The notes under the pieces: generated by a model
Database searches by the model: none
What the model was told of the DNA's origin: nothing
Seen by the model: only the letters and a program-made list of their open reading frames with translations
Part shown: positions 34,667 to 43,528 of the stretch, piece after piece
How positions within the stretch are numbered: the first letter of the stretch is position 1
Layout: each line of letters begins with the position of its first letter
Position numbers and translations under genes: made by a program
NCBI RefSeq assembly: GCF_042682745.1
Contig: NZ_JBHUIO010000011.1
Location: 310,001-374,000 of the forward strand
Direction of reading: 5' to 3'
DNA length: 64,000 nucleotides
Origin: Tumebacillus_A lipolyticus
GTDB lineage: Bacteria; Bacillota; Bacilli; Tumebacillales; Tumebacillaceae

Positions 34667-37174
34667 CTATACAACTTTCGATGTGAATTTATTGATCAAT
34701 CGTGAGGAGACATACATCAGCAAAACAATAACCAAAAGCAGTATGCCACCTTGCGTAAGCACTGGCACTGGAAATTGCTCATAAAAAAGCCTGAAGGATA
34801 GCCAACCGATTCCAACCGCAGTAACAACTCCAATTCCTAAAAGTAAAAACAACTCGCCTAGGATCAAGATTGAAACATGTTTCTTCTCCCAACCGATAAT
34901 TCTTAAAATGTACACTTCTTGTCTTCGTTTCCATAGGAGCGAACGGGTCGCCTCCCATACCCCGTAACAGGTCATCGATAAAGCCGAAATGACGACCACC
35001 CATTGGTACACATTGGCCACCGCATTGACTTCCATTCCTAGGAAAGTCGTTCCGACGTGATTTTGCTGAGCAAGGGTCATATTGAGCGTGAAGATTGCTA
35101 CAGTACCTGAACTAAGTATCAGGAAGACTGTCCACACATTGTATGGGAGTTGGCTCATCAAATTCCCTAAGATCATGGTAAACATAGATCGAGGTTTTAT
35201 ATTGCTGTGCTTTTGTCCCCCTTCTTGCCCCAAACGAAGTTTATGATTGAGCAATCTTGAGATCAAAACCCATGCTGTCAGTAGCTGTAACAGAACCATG
35301 AGAATTTGAATCAAGATCGTGAATCCCCAAAATTCACCTATTCCCGACCAATCCTTAAATAAGAACGATATTACCAATGCTGGTATTAAGGCAACCCCGA
35401 CTTTTGTACACCATTCAAGAAAGACCAACTTCTGAATCTCCTGCTTCTTCCATCCAATCATTCTTAGGAGATTAAATTCCTTTTGCCGAACCAAAAATTG
35501 TGTTTGCGTATGCACCACTGTGTACACAATCACGATGATAAAGAGTGCTATTGTAATCCAAATTGAAAGTTGGTTTACAGCATTTACGATCAAGGTTGCA
35601 ATTCCCAATGTCGTCCAAGTTTCTTCGACATCCCCTAATGCAGGATAGTTACTGACCTCAGGTATCTCAACCAATACATGTTGTTTTGATGCTCCCGCAA
35701 CTATGTCGGTATGCAAACCTGTGATTCGCTGTATTTCTTTTGAAATTTGGAAAATTTTTGACTCTGCAACTGAGTCGTATATTTCAATATCACTTACTCG
35801 GACTCGAATCGCATCGATAGGTTTATCACCTTTAAGGAAGACTGCAGCTTCAAGATTAGTAAGCGCAGACGCAGGTACCGGCAAAAAAGTATTAGGAGAA
35901 GTACCCGAAGTGATAGCTTGATCGGACCAATTCACAGGTGAAAATGAATAAATTCCAAGCGGACTTGGATTCAAATTTTTCGCAGTTATTTGGGATGCTT
36001 GGTAAGTTCCTATGATGTTTGGCTTGAACATCAATTCACCAGGTAATTTAGCGTCATCCTTCCCCTTTTGAATAAGTTCACGGTAGTACGTTTTTCTATC
36101 TTTGACAAATGGATTCAACGTGTACTTATCCACTTGATCAGATTTAGTGTATTTCAGTCGATCTGTGATGAAGTATGAGGAGGTTTTGAGAAAAAAATTA
36201 ACTCCATTTGTCTTCCTTGAAATTTCACCATTCTTCGAAACAGCAATAAATGCTGTTTGAAAGGGCTGAACCTTGCCTAGATTCCATTCCTGAGTTTGAC
36301 TTGGCTTTTCAATCAGAACGTCAGGAAGTAATGATCCCATCATTTCTGTACTTTGTAATCCAGATAGTCTTTTGCTGAGTTCCTTTGGTGCGATTGAGGA
36401 GATACGAGTCTCAACATGAGCTTTTAACTCAGGTGAAAGACTCTCATTCACAAGCAAAGGAAGTTGGAGTAGATTCGAACCATCTGCCTCCTTACCATAT
36501 GGGAGATTTTTTGGTAGAGGGGGTAACTTGTAGTTCTCGTATGCTAAGAGTGCCTTCTCTTCTTCAGGATCGACACCAACAAGAAGATTGTAGGTTTGCG
36601 GAAGAGAAAATCCTACTTTTTTGATCGTTTCGTTTGGTCCAACTTCCATCCCCATTGATCGACTCGCATAAAAGGAAGGTCGTTCATTCGGTAGCGTGAG
36701 GAGTTGAGTCGTATCGATATCGTTATTTGAGAGGGGTAACCCATTTTCCTTAAAAATTTTTATTGTTGTAAGAGCAGGTGAGTCCCACAATGAACTTGGA
36801 AGTTCCACCTCAACACTCCCGGTATCATTTGTAAAAAAGCCCAATACGGAAACAGGCGCTGCAATCTCAACTCCACTAATTTGTTTAATCTTTTCGTTAT
36901 CTTCAAGCGATATTCCGCCCATTCCTCCTGTTAAATAATTCTCCTCCACCTTCGCATCCGATTTTTCCTCGATGTTTTGAGATTGGTCAGGACGAACCAA
37001 GATATCGTAGCTACCTCTTGCAAATGAAGCGATCGATTGATCAGTAGTCATCTTTGTTGTTTGCAAACTGCTCACTGAAACGGGGATAGATGCAAGCAAC
37101 AAGGCAAGCAAAATGATCGATGTTAAAAAGGTCCGTGATGACTTTTTGGCTGACTTTAGAATATAGCTTAGCAT
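34667..37174 (-). CDS. Giant FtsX-like permease of an ABC system
   Basis: This 835-residue protein begins with a hydrophobic helix (about residues 15-35) and then has an outside-facing region of about 490 residues without membrane helices. A four-helix FtsX/MacB-type domain follows (from about residue 535, including RQKEFNLLRMIGWKKQEIQ), and a second starts near residue 675 (with RRQEVYILRIIGWEKKHVS). The duplicated RxIGW(K/E)K motif is the coupling-helix region contacting the ATPase. Architecture resembles bacteriocin-associated integral membrane proteins. Base composition is AT-rich compared with the rest of the window. It lies 69 bases after the secreted-protein gene. Confidence 0.85.
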   Translation of the reverse strand: MLSYILKSAKKSSRTFLTSIILLALLLASIPVSVSSLQTTKMTTDQSIASFARGSYDILVRPDQSQNIEEKSDAKVEENYLTGGMGGISLEDNEKIKQISGVEIAAPVSVLGFFTNDTGSVEVELPSSLWDSPALTTIKIFKENGLPLSNNDIDTTQLLTLPNERPSFYASRSMGMEVGPNETIKKVGFSLPQTYNLLVGVDPEEEKALLAYENYKLPPLPKNLPYGKEADGSNLLQLPLLVNESLSPELKAHVETRISSIAPKELSKRLSGLQSTEMMGSLLPDVLIEKPSQTQEWNLGKVQPFQTAFIAVSKNGEISRKTNGVNFFLKTSSYFITDRLKYTKSDQVDKYTLNPFVKDRKTYYRELIQKGKDDAKLPGELMFKPNIIGTYQASQITAKNLNPSPLGIYSFSPVNWSDQAITSGTSPNTFLPVPASALTNLEAAVFLKGDKPIDAIRVRVSDIEIYDSVAESKIFQISKEIQRITGLHTDIVAGASKQHVLVEIPEVSNYPALGDVEETWTTLGIATLIVNAVNQLSIWITIALFIIVIVYTVVHTQTQFLVRQKEFNLLRMIGWKKQEIQKLVFLEWCTKVGVALIPALVISFLFKDWSGIGEFWGFTILIQILMVLLQLLTAWVLISRLLNHKLRLGQEGGQKHSNIKPRSMFTMILGNLMSQLPYNVWTVFLILSSGTVAIFTLNMTLAQQNHVGTTFLGMEVNAVANVYQWVVVISALSMTCYGVWEATRSLLWKRRQEVYILRIIGWEKKHVSILILGELFLLLGIGVVTAVGIGWLSFRLFYEQFPVPVLTQGGILLLVIVLLMYVSSRLINKFTSKVV

Positions 37175-37243
37175 TGTTCGTCTCTCCGTTCTTTGCTAGA
37201 AGCAGAGGGAGAAGCTGCGCCTCTCCCCCATGCCATCTATAGT

Positions 37244-37648
37244 TTACCAATTTTTAACATACACATTGCTTGAGTCCCAACTGGTCAGTCCGCCGCTTGA
37301 TGTTTTCAACTGAACGTTGTAAGTACCGAAAGTGGCATATAACCAACGCCATGTATTGCTTTTGTTGTATCCACTATACCCACTTGAGCTGCCGTCACCC
37401 CAATAAATTGTACTTCCAAAAAAACCATTTCCCCCATCCCAATTGCCTGTACCATCCAAATACAATTGATTGAAATATGGTTGATTAGTTGTAAGACTGT
37501 TCGTTACGTAGTCACCACCTAACGGTTGGACGATTGAGTTCTCATTCCCATCCTTCAAAATTGCTGAGTTCTCCGCAAAAGCCATCTCACTACTTGTCAA
37601 TGCGATTGCCATACCTAAAACAGAAGCTAGAACATTTGCTTTCTTCAC
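37244..37648 (-). CDS. Secreted PKD-like small protein
   Basis: This 134-residue protein has a clear Sec signal peptide: basic MKKAN, hydrophobic core, and cleavage after MAFA near residue 25. The mature part, about 109 residues, is rich in Gly, Ser, Asn, Tyr and Trp and has no cysteine. Its C-terminal half reads like a PKD-type beta sandwich: YWGDGSSS, YATFGTYNVQLKTSSG and SSNVYVKNW, ending in an aromatic residue. The start is GTG with GGAG ten bases upstream, and a strong promoter precedes it. It heads the unit with the permease and ATPase, in the order known for lactococcin-972-like bacteriocins. A bacteriocin or secreted-effector role is inference. Confidence 0.75.
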   Translation of the reverse strand: MKKANVLASVLGMAIALTSSEMAFAENSAILKDGNENSIVQPLGGDYVTNSLTTNQPYFNQLYLDGTGNWDGGNGFFGSTIYWGDGSSSGYSGYNKSNTWRWLYATFGTYNVQLKTSSGGLTSWDSSNVYVKNW

Positions 37649-37682
37649 TTGGTCATCACTCCTAAATTATGGATGTGATGGA

Positions 37683-37711
37683 AATGTACCATTTTTGAGA
37701 ATATTTGTCAA
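37683..37711 (-). promoter_or_regulatory. Promoter of the secreted-protein/ABC unit
   Basis: Minus strand TTGACA (37711-37706), exact 17-base spacer and TACATT (37688-37683). It lies about 35 bases before the GTG start. A weak plus-strand frame (37695-37901) overlaps it and is judged less likely. Confidence 0.65.
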
Positions 37712-37893
37712 TTATTCCATTTTATATTTCTTCGCTTTTTATTCTACTACATTATATACAAAAATGGATAATTTGGTAACTGCTATTAATGAAATGAAAA
37801 AAATATCGGATGGATTATCTGACCACATCGTTAGCAAAGTTTTATTGTTGTGGATCGTTTCTCTGATTTTTGTCATGATAATCTCACAGTATA

Positions 37894-38052
37894 TTAAATA
37901 GCACGGAGACGATGAATCGTAGGAAACTCCGGATCCAACATCCCATCGTCATCGACATAAGCTTTCTCACCGAAAAAAGGCTGCAAATAATAGACTGCTG
38001 TTTCTACTCGTTACGAGATCCATTTCCCTGTCAGATCTATTTCGGCGGGCAT
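37894..38052 (-). pseudogene. Gene remnant with an internal stop
   Basis: On the minus strand a 53-codon frame starts at ATG (38052) with MPAEIDLTGKWIS, meets one in-frame TAA, and goes on with RVETAVYYLQPFFGEKAYVD and DPEFPTIHRLRAI to a stop at 37894. The composition looks protein-like on both sides of the stop in the same frame. No ribosome binding site is seen and no family is recognised. It lies at the boundary of the AT-rich island. Confidence 0.4.
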
Positions 38053-38229
38053 TGCCAACTTTCGGACAACATGGGACGATAGAAACATATCATTATGCTT
38101 AAAAGTCGACTGCAGATCATAGTTCGAAATCCTTCACGCTCTGTTCTCATCCTTTCGTTCGACTTACTCTTCGCGATCATCGAAGTCGCTAAATCGCAAT
38201 TGATCTCTACTCTCAAGGAGGTTGCAAAA

Positions 38230-39219
38230 TTGGACGCCCAACGCATCGCTTTTCATCAGTTCGGAGACCCGCAGCACGTTTTGCGACTGGAAACGAAAAC
38301 GGTTCAGCCGCCGCTCGATGGAGAAGTTCTGGTTCGCATGAAAGCGCGACCGATCAACCCGTCTGACCTGCTCCCCATTCGCGGCGCCTATTCCCATCGC
38401 ACTTCCTTGCCGGCAATCCCCGGTTTTGAAGGGGTCGGAATCGTCGAAGAAGTCGGCCCTTCCGTATCGCGCGATCTGATCGGCAAGCGCGTCCTCCCTC
38501 TGCGCGGGGAAGGCACTTGGCAAGACTATGTGAAAACATCTGCCAACCTTGCCGTTCCCATCCCTGACGAGCTCGACGATTACATCGCAGCCCAGCTCTA
38601 CATCAACCCGATGACCGCATGGCTTGCTTGCACCGAAGTGCTGCGCTTGCGACCTGACGATGTTTTGTTTGTCAACGCTTGTGGCTCTTCGATCGGTCGC
38701 CTCTTCGCACAGCTCTCCAACATGATCGGCTTTCGACTGATTGCGGTCACTCGCAATCACGCGTATACGGAAGAACTGCTGCAACTCGGCGCTTCCCATG
38801 TGATCAACACGGCAGAGACAGACTTGCGGCAAACCGCTTTGGAGCTGACAAACGGACTTGGTGCACATGCTGCGATCGATTCGATCGGCGGGGCTGATGG
38901 CACAGATCTCGCTTTTTGCCTGCGCCCAGGTGGAACTTTTTTAACCATCGGTCTGCTCTCCGGCATCCCTGTCGATTGGGCGGCAGTAGCGAAAAAAGCA
39001 AAAGCACAAGCGCGGCTCTTTCATCTGCGACATTGGAATCAGCAAGTATCTGTCCAGAAGTGGCACGAGACTTTTGATCAATTGATCTTCTTGATTACCG
39101 AAGGAAAATTACGCCTGATGAAACCTGCCGCTCATTATGATCTGTCCGCCGTACATGAAGCGATTCGCATTGCTGAATCACCGACGAGAAACGGTGGAAA
39201 AGTTTTTCTGACCAGCTAG
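38230..39219 (+). CDS. Zinc-independent medium-chain alcohol dehydrogenase / quinone reductase-like
   Basis: This 329-residue MDR-superfamily NAD(P)H-dependent oxidoreductase resembles 2-enoyl thioester reductase (MECR/ETR1) and quinone oxidoreductases. It has the N-terminal GroES-like fold (ARPINPSDLLPIRGAY, IPGFEGVGIVEEVG) and a Rossmann domain with the NACGSSIGRLFAQLSNMIG nucleotide loop. The structural-zinc cysteines are absent. Start is TTG eight bases after AAGGAGG; a longer frame to 38095 has no such signal. It stands alone. Substrate unknown. Confidence 0.85.
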   Translation: MDAQRIAFHQFGDPQHVLRLETKTVQPPLDGEVLVRMKARPINPSDLLPIRGAYSHRTSLPAIPGFEGVGIVEEVGPSVSRDLIGKRVLPLRGEGTWQDYVKTSANLAVPIPDELDDYIAAQLYINPMTAWLACTEVLRLRPDDVLFVNACGSSIGRLFAQLSNMIGFRLIAVTRNHAYTEELLQLGASHVINTAETDLRQTALELTNGLGAHAAIDSIGGADGTDLAFCLRPGGTFLTIGLLSGIPVDWAAVAKKAKAQARLFHLRHWNQQVSVQKWHETFDQLIFLITEGKLRLMKPAAHYDLSAVHEAIRIAESPTRNGGKVFLTS

Positions 39220-39288
39220 GAGAACCACTTTTATATAACTTTGCATCGAGGGGCGCTACGAGCTGTGCGTGGTGCCCTCGCTCTTCTG

Positions 39289-39384
39289 ACAAAAAAGCGT
39301 TCCTCCCCCTCACCTCGTCCTTCATAACAAAAAGCGTTCCTCTCCCTCGCCTCGTCCTTACTAACAAATAGCATCCCTCCCACA
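39289..39384. repeat. Imperfect 37-38 bp direct repeats
   Basis: Two adjacent units (39289-39326 and 39327-39363) share ACAAAAA, GCGTTCCTC, CCCTC and CCTCGTCCTT. A degenerate third copy starts at 39364. They lie in the 423-base gap 39220-39642, which also holds a GC-rich imperfect hairpin (39247-39280) and an AT-rich stretch likely to contain the promoter of the following gene. No gene is seen there. Confidence 0.75.
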
Positions 39385-39642
39385 GCTTCTCGAAAAAATC
39401 AGCGATGCACACTGATCGCCATACACAAACACCACAAACATCCCCCACGCCCCTTTTCCACACTCGACTCGCTGTGGACATTCTCAAAACGCGCGATCGA
39501 ACGACGATCTGATTGGTTGAAGCAAAAGTGATCGGATAAATAACTTTATAATAATTTATAAATAATCAAACAGAGGATTTACTGATCATTTCACCGAATC
39601 TCTAACATCGAAACAATAAATGTAATGAGAGGAGGTGAATGT

Positions 39643-39930
39643 GTGAAACATCTAGGAAGTGGAAAACAACACGAATTTGATGCCTTTCTAAACTCGCAGG
39701 GGGCACAAAGTCAGAAACAGGATCTGCTGGAAGACTCGCTGCTGGAGAGCGGTGGCTCAGACTGGGAATGTTACGAGGTCGATCCTTCGTATGGCGATCC
39801 GCAAGGGGATTGTGTCGCATCGAACGGCCAGCAAGGCGTTTGGCGAGTGATGTATTGCACCTGGAGAATGCCGGATGGTTCGACCAAGGTCAAGCGCAGC
39901 GCTTGGTGCAGCAAGCTGTACGATGTGTAA
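39643..39930 (+). CDS. 95-residue protein with Gly-Gly junction and four cysteines
   Basis: I do not recognise this protein. Residues 1-38 are polar and acidic and end in LLEDSLLESGG; the remaining 57 residues carry four Cys (in WECYEV, GDCVAS, MYCTWR and WCSKLY) plus several Trp and Tyr. A leader ending in GG followed by a compact Cys-rich part resembles a double-glycine bacteriocin or RiPP precursor, but positions -4, -7 and -12 of the leader do not fit the consensus well and no peptidase-transporter is adjacent. Start GTG has GAGGAGGTG upstream. It is followed after 62 bases by a second unknown gene. Confidence 0.7.
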   Translation: MKHLGSGKQHEFDAFLNSQGAQSQKQDLLEDSLLESGGSDWECYEVDPSYGDPQGDCVASNGQQGVWRVMYCTWRMPDGSTKVKRSAWCSKLYDV

Positions 39931-39992
39931 AAGGGACTTGTTCCGTCCTTAAAAGTCTGAAAATTCAACCACAATAATCTAGGAGGTTTCTC

Positions 39993-40463
39993 ATGTCTGC
40001 ACCGTATGAAACGACGCTAACAGAAGCGATGAAGTTGGCGCGCGAAGAGTTGGCCGCGCTCTCCGAGCTCTCCCGTTGGATCACCAACGTTTTGACAGAT
40101 CGCGAACAAGTTGCTGTCTATACACAAAACTTGCGCTCGCTTCCCGTGCGCGGAAAACTGCGCTTCAACGTCAGCGAAGTGGACGACGATGCGATCGTTC
40201 GCTTTGAAGGCATGTCGATGCGCGTCGGTCTCAACCAGCGGAAAACTCAAGAGTGTACGATCGGCTTCAGAGGAAATAACGCGATCGTCCTCGTGGTTGA
40301 AAACGGTGGGCGCTTCAATTGGCACGTCAAAATCAATGTTGACGCCTATGACCCAGAAGGTCGGCTGATTCAACAAGGGTTTATCAACTGGGAAGATGGC
40401 GGCAATGACAACCTTTGGCCGGACAGAAGGCGTGTCTACATCTTCAAGTTCCAGACGGTCTAA
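39993..40463 (+). CDS. Unknown protein paired with the Cys-rich gene
   Basis: This 156-residue protein is of unrecognised family. It has an N-terminal helical segment (to about residue 50) and a beta-rich domain with SEVDDDAIVRFEGMSMRVG, ECTIGFRGNNAIVLVVENG and FNWHVKINVDAYD, ending in RRVYIFKFQTV. It is soluble, without cysteines apart from one. The ATG is preceded by TAGGAGG. It shares a transcription unit with the 95-residue gene and ends before an intrinsic terminator. A chaperone, immunity or modification role for its partner is speculation. Confidence 0.7.
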   Translation: MSAPYETTLTEAMKLAREELAALSELSRWITNVLTDREQVAVYTQNLRSLPVRGKLRFNVSEVDDDAIVRFEGMSMRVGLNQRKTQECTIGFRGNNAIVLVVENGGRFNWHVKINVDAYDPEGRLIQQGFINWEDGGNDNLWPDRRRVYIFKFQTV

Positions 40464-40567
40464 ACGAGCGCATCACCCAGTTGCGCATCCACGGAGCGGA
40501 GTTCCAAACAGCAGAGCAATTCTCCAGCAATCGTCCCTTTTTTCCGATCATCAGCTCCGTTTCCTCG

Positions 40568-40603
40568 ACCCCGCTTCTCTGCTGAAGCGGGGTTCTCTTT
40601 TTC
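40568..40603 (+). terminator. Intrinsic terminator of the two-gene unit
   Basis: Perfect 10-bp arms ACCCCGCTTC and GAAGCGGGGT, then TCTCTTTTTCTC. Confidence 0.85.
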
Positions 40604-40737
40604 TCAGCGTTCGCCCCTCTGTTGTTGCCGCTTCCCCGTTGTGCTATGGTGTGAGCAAGCTGTGCAGAATGAGCGATCTCCATCGTCAAAATTGAGATCA
40701 GCACATCGCCAACCGTGATCATGCGGAGGCAACACCT

Positions 40738-41550
40738 GTGAAAGGAAGGGCGCTCATGTATCGCAAACTATCTGCCCAAGAGCTCGTGCAAGCAAAGTCT
40801 GCGCTCGATCTCGAACAAGATTTTATCCTCTACAACAGCCTTCAGCTGCGGGAAGCGCGCAGCTTTTGCCTCGGAGACTACCGAGGAGAGGAACGACAAG
40901 CGTTCGCCTGTTATCTGAGCGGGCTTCCCTTTCACGCCTTTTCGATCCACTTGGAGCCAAGCAGGCAAGATCTGGAGCGGAAATACCAAGCGAGCGAGCT
41001 TCTGCAGAGCGTTTGCTCCAACTTGCGACTGCAGGAGAGCAGCGAATCGGTCGGCTATCTGACGCTCCCCGAGGAAAAGGCGGCACAGATCGAGCTGGAC
41101 GGAGTGCAATCGGTGCGAACGATGCTGCTGATGAAGCTGACCGATCCCAGCAAGCTCCTGCCAGCTCAAGGTTCCCGCTTGCTGAAAGAGCACGATTGGG
41201 CGGCTGTCGATGAGTTCGTCAACCGTGTCGACATGATCTCCTTTCGCAAAGAGGAGCTGACCGAGTTCCCCCATCTCGGGCTGTTTTGGCAAGATCGGCT
41301 GGTCTCGATCGCCGGATTTCACATCTTCGAAGACGCTTATGCGGAGATTGGAAATATCGGAACACTCCCCGATCATCAGGGCAAGGGATTTGGCAAGCGC
41401 ATCACCTCCGACATCTGCCGCTACGGTCTGGAAAAAACATCCGAACTCTATCTGTTCGTCTTTTCCGAAAACAGCCCCGCCTTGCGAATCTATCAATCGT
41501 TAGGATTTCAAACGGTAGGGCGGTATAGCTTTATCCAATTTTCCTTCTGA
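40738..41550 (+). CDS. GNAT family N-acetyltransferase
   Basis: This 270-residue protein carries a GNAT acetyl-CoA binding domain in its C-terminal half: motif A with TLPDHQGKGFGKRIT, and motif B with ENSPALRIYQSLGFQTVGRY. The N-terminal 130 residues form a second, more degenerate GNAT-like half. GTG at 40738 has GGAGG eight bases upstream; an ATG at 40756 with GGAAGG is equally plausible. Substrate unknown. It is convergent with the peptidase gene. Confidence 0.85.
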   Translation: MKGRALMYRKLSAQELVQAKSALDLEQDFILYNSLQLREARSFCLGDYRGEERQAFACYLSGLPFHAFSIHLEPSRQDLERKYQASELLQSVCSNLRLQESSESVGYLTLPEEKAAQIELDGVQSVRTMLLMKLTDPSKLLPAQGSRLLKEHDWAAVDEFVNRVDMISFRKEELTEFPHLGLFWQDRLVSIAGFHIFEDAYAEIGNIGTLPDHQGKGFGKRITSDICRYGLEKTSELYLFVFSENSPALRIYQSLGFQTVGRYSFIQFSF

Positions 41551-41580
41551 ACGATCGGATCCCCCACCCCTTCGACAAAC

Positions 41581-41611
41581 GAACAGCCACCTCGCGCCGA
41601 GGTGGCTGTTC
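41581..41611. terminator. Perfect hairpin between convergent genes
   Basis: Fourteen-base arms GAACAGCCACCTCG and CGAGGTGGCTGTTC with a 3-base loop. A T tract is lacking, so termination strength is uncertain. Confidence 0.6.
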
Positions 41612-41705
41612 TGTCGGTCAAGCGCAAACATCTGCAAGCTTGCGCCGACCGCTCATTATCGATTTCCGTTTATGCGCTACCCCCGCGAGCACCTGTGCAA
41701 AAAGC

Positions 41706-43508
41706 TCACTCGGTCAACTGCAGGAACTCTTCCAGATCGCCCGTCATGATCTGGAGCGCATCCAGCCAAAACGCCTCTTGGGTCAGATCGACCCCGAGAT
41801 GTTTGGCCGCCAGATCTTCCACCTTCATCCGACCTGTGTCGCGCAACAGCGCGATATACTTCGCTTCGAACGCCGCTCCCTCGCGCAGAGCCATCGCATA
41901 GATGCCTGCGGAGAACAGCGCGCCGAACGCGTAGGGATAATTGTAGAACGAGTTGACCGTGTCATAATAGTGCCCGTGGAACGACCACTGGATCGGCACA
42001 TAGCCGGTGAACGAGTTGGCAAACGCACGCTGTTGCGCTTGCAGCATCAGCTCGTTCAAGCGCTCCACGCTGACCAAGCCCTGTGCCCGCTCCTCGTAGA
42101 AGCTCTTTTCGAACAGAAAGCCCATGTAGGTGAACATGCAGTACAGCACCGCATTGTCCAGCTTGCTGCCGAGCAGGGCGATCCGCTCTTCACGGTCGTC
42201 CACCTTTTGGAGCAGCGCATCCATCACCAAGCGCTCCGCAAATGTTGAAGCTGTCTCCGCCGTCGACTTCGAATAGAGCTGGGCCAGCCGGGGCAGGTCT
42301 TTGATCGCAGAGAAATGGAAGGCATGACCGAGCTCGTGAGCAATCAGACAGGCCACATCGGACAGCCGACCGTGGAACGTCCCGAGAATGCGAGATTCCT
42401 TCGTCACCGGGAAGGAGGCGCAAAAACCGACCGGAGCTTTGACTGCAGACTGCTGCCAGTCGATCCAGCCCTCTTCGAAAGCGCGGCGGGCGAGCTCTGC
42501 CATCTTCGGCGAGACGGTGGCGAACTGCTCGACGATGATCTCCGCTCCCTCTTCCCACGACATGGTGCGCGCCCCTTTGCCGATCGGGGCGTACAGATCG
42601 ACGAAATGCAAGGATTCCACGCCGATCACCTTTCCTCTGCGCTCCAGATAGGCAGCGAGCCGCCCGAAGATCTTTTCCACCGCCCCCCACATCGTGGTCA
42701 GCGTCGCTTCAGATAGACGATTTTGCAAAAGCGACTCGTGCAGGAACGAGTCCCACCCGCGCGCCTTATAGGTCTGCAGGCGATACCCGCCGAGCGCGTT
42801 CAACGCCTGGGCGCACAGTTCCGCCTCGCCTGCCATCACCTCTGTCGACTGCTGAAACGCCCGCCGGCGCACGTCCGCATCTGCCGAGATGAAAAACTGG
42901 CCGATCGTCGACAGCGAGTGCTCTTCGAGCTTGCCATCCTTTTCAAAGGGGATTCGCACGCGAGCGATCACCTTTTCGAAAAATCGCTCCCACGCCTTCA
43001 AACCGTCGACACCCAGCGAGGCGATCAGCGTTTCCTCCGATTCGGACAGCATCTCCTGCACGCGGTTGCGACGCTCCTCCAGCCCAAATTGAACCTCAGC
43101 GACCGACTTGAGCGCGACCAGCTTCTGCCACAGCTCATCGGAGAAGCTGGCGATCTGCGCATCGAAGCGGATCAGCGCCGATTCCAGCTGTGCGCCGAGC
43201 TGCGCCACGCGATCCTCGATGCTCGCCGCCCCCTCATCTTTCGTGTTCACCGAAGAGATGCAGATGCTGTACTCTGAGACCTCCTCCAGCCGCCCCGAAA
43301 GATCGTTCACCTGCTCGACGATCTTTTCCCAGCGGTGGAGGTCTGCCTCCGACTGCGGCACTTCGACCGCTCCTAGCTCCGATTGAAACGAGCTGATGTC
43401 AGCTTCCAAGCGATCTAGAAAAACGGCCAGCTCCTCCGATCGACTCCCACCTGCAAAGATGTTTTCCAAGTTCCACGATTTCGGCAATTCTTGTTGCAGT
43501 TTCATCAT
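41706..43508 (-). CDS. pepF: M3 family oligoendopeptidase F
   Basis: This is a zinc metallopeptidase of about 600 residues that cleaves short peptides in the cytoplasm. The metal site is HELGHAFHF, with the third ligand Glu in the downstream STAETASTFAERLV helix. The long N-terminal helical region and the conserved C-terminal SFYNYPYAFGALFS segment fit the pepF clade of M3. An AAGAGGG places the start at the ATG of 43508 (other Met codons lie within six bases). It is the third of three minus-strand genes after the sirtuin and acetyltransferase. Confidence 0.93.
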   Translation of the reverse strand: MMKLQQELPKSWNLENIFAGGSRSEELAVFLDRLEADISSFQSELGAVEVPQSEADLHRWEKIVEQVNDLSGRLEEVSEYSICISSVNTKDEGAASIEDRVAQLGAQLESALIRFDAQIASFSDELWQKLVALKSVAEVQFGLEERRNRVQEMLSESEETLIASLGVDGLKAWERFFEKVIARVRIPFEKDGKLEEHSLSTIGQFFISADADVRRRAFQQSTEVMAGEAELCAQALNALGGYRLQTYKARGWDSFLHESLLQNRLSEATLTTMWGAVEKIFGRLAAYLERRGKVIGVESLHFVDLYAPIGKGARTMSWEEGAEIIVEQFATVSPKMAELARRAFEEGWIDWQQSAVKAPVGFCASFPVTKESRILGTFHGRLSDVACLIAHELGHAFHFSAIKDLPRLAQLYSKSTAETASTFAERLVMDALLQKVDDREERIALLGSKLDNAVLYCMFTYMGFLFEKSFYEERAQGLVSVERLNELMLQAQQRAFANSFTGYVPIQWSFHGHYYDTVNSFYNYPYAFGALFSAGIYAMALREGAAFEAKYIALLRDTGRMKVEDLAAKHLGVDLTQEAFWLDALQIMTGDLEEFLQLTE

Positions 43509-43528
43509 CTTCATCCCTCTTTCTCTGG

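Noticed and set aside
37695..37901. 68-codon plus-strand frame with a C-terminal hydrophobic helix
   Set aside because: It starts inside the promoter of the secreted-protein gene at a TTG without ribosome binding site; an internal ATG at 37764 also lacks one. AT-rich DNA readily gives such hydrophobic frames. Left unannotated.
39289..39384. 37-38 bp repeats considered as CRISPR repeats
   Set aside because: The copies abut without spacer sequence and are imperfect.
39095..39487. 130-codon minus frame over the oxidoreductase end and the repeats
   Set aside because: It overlaps a certain gene, spans the direct repeats and has no start signal.
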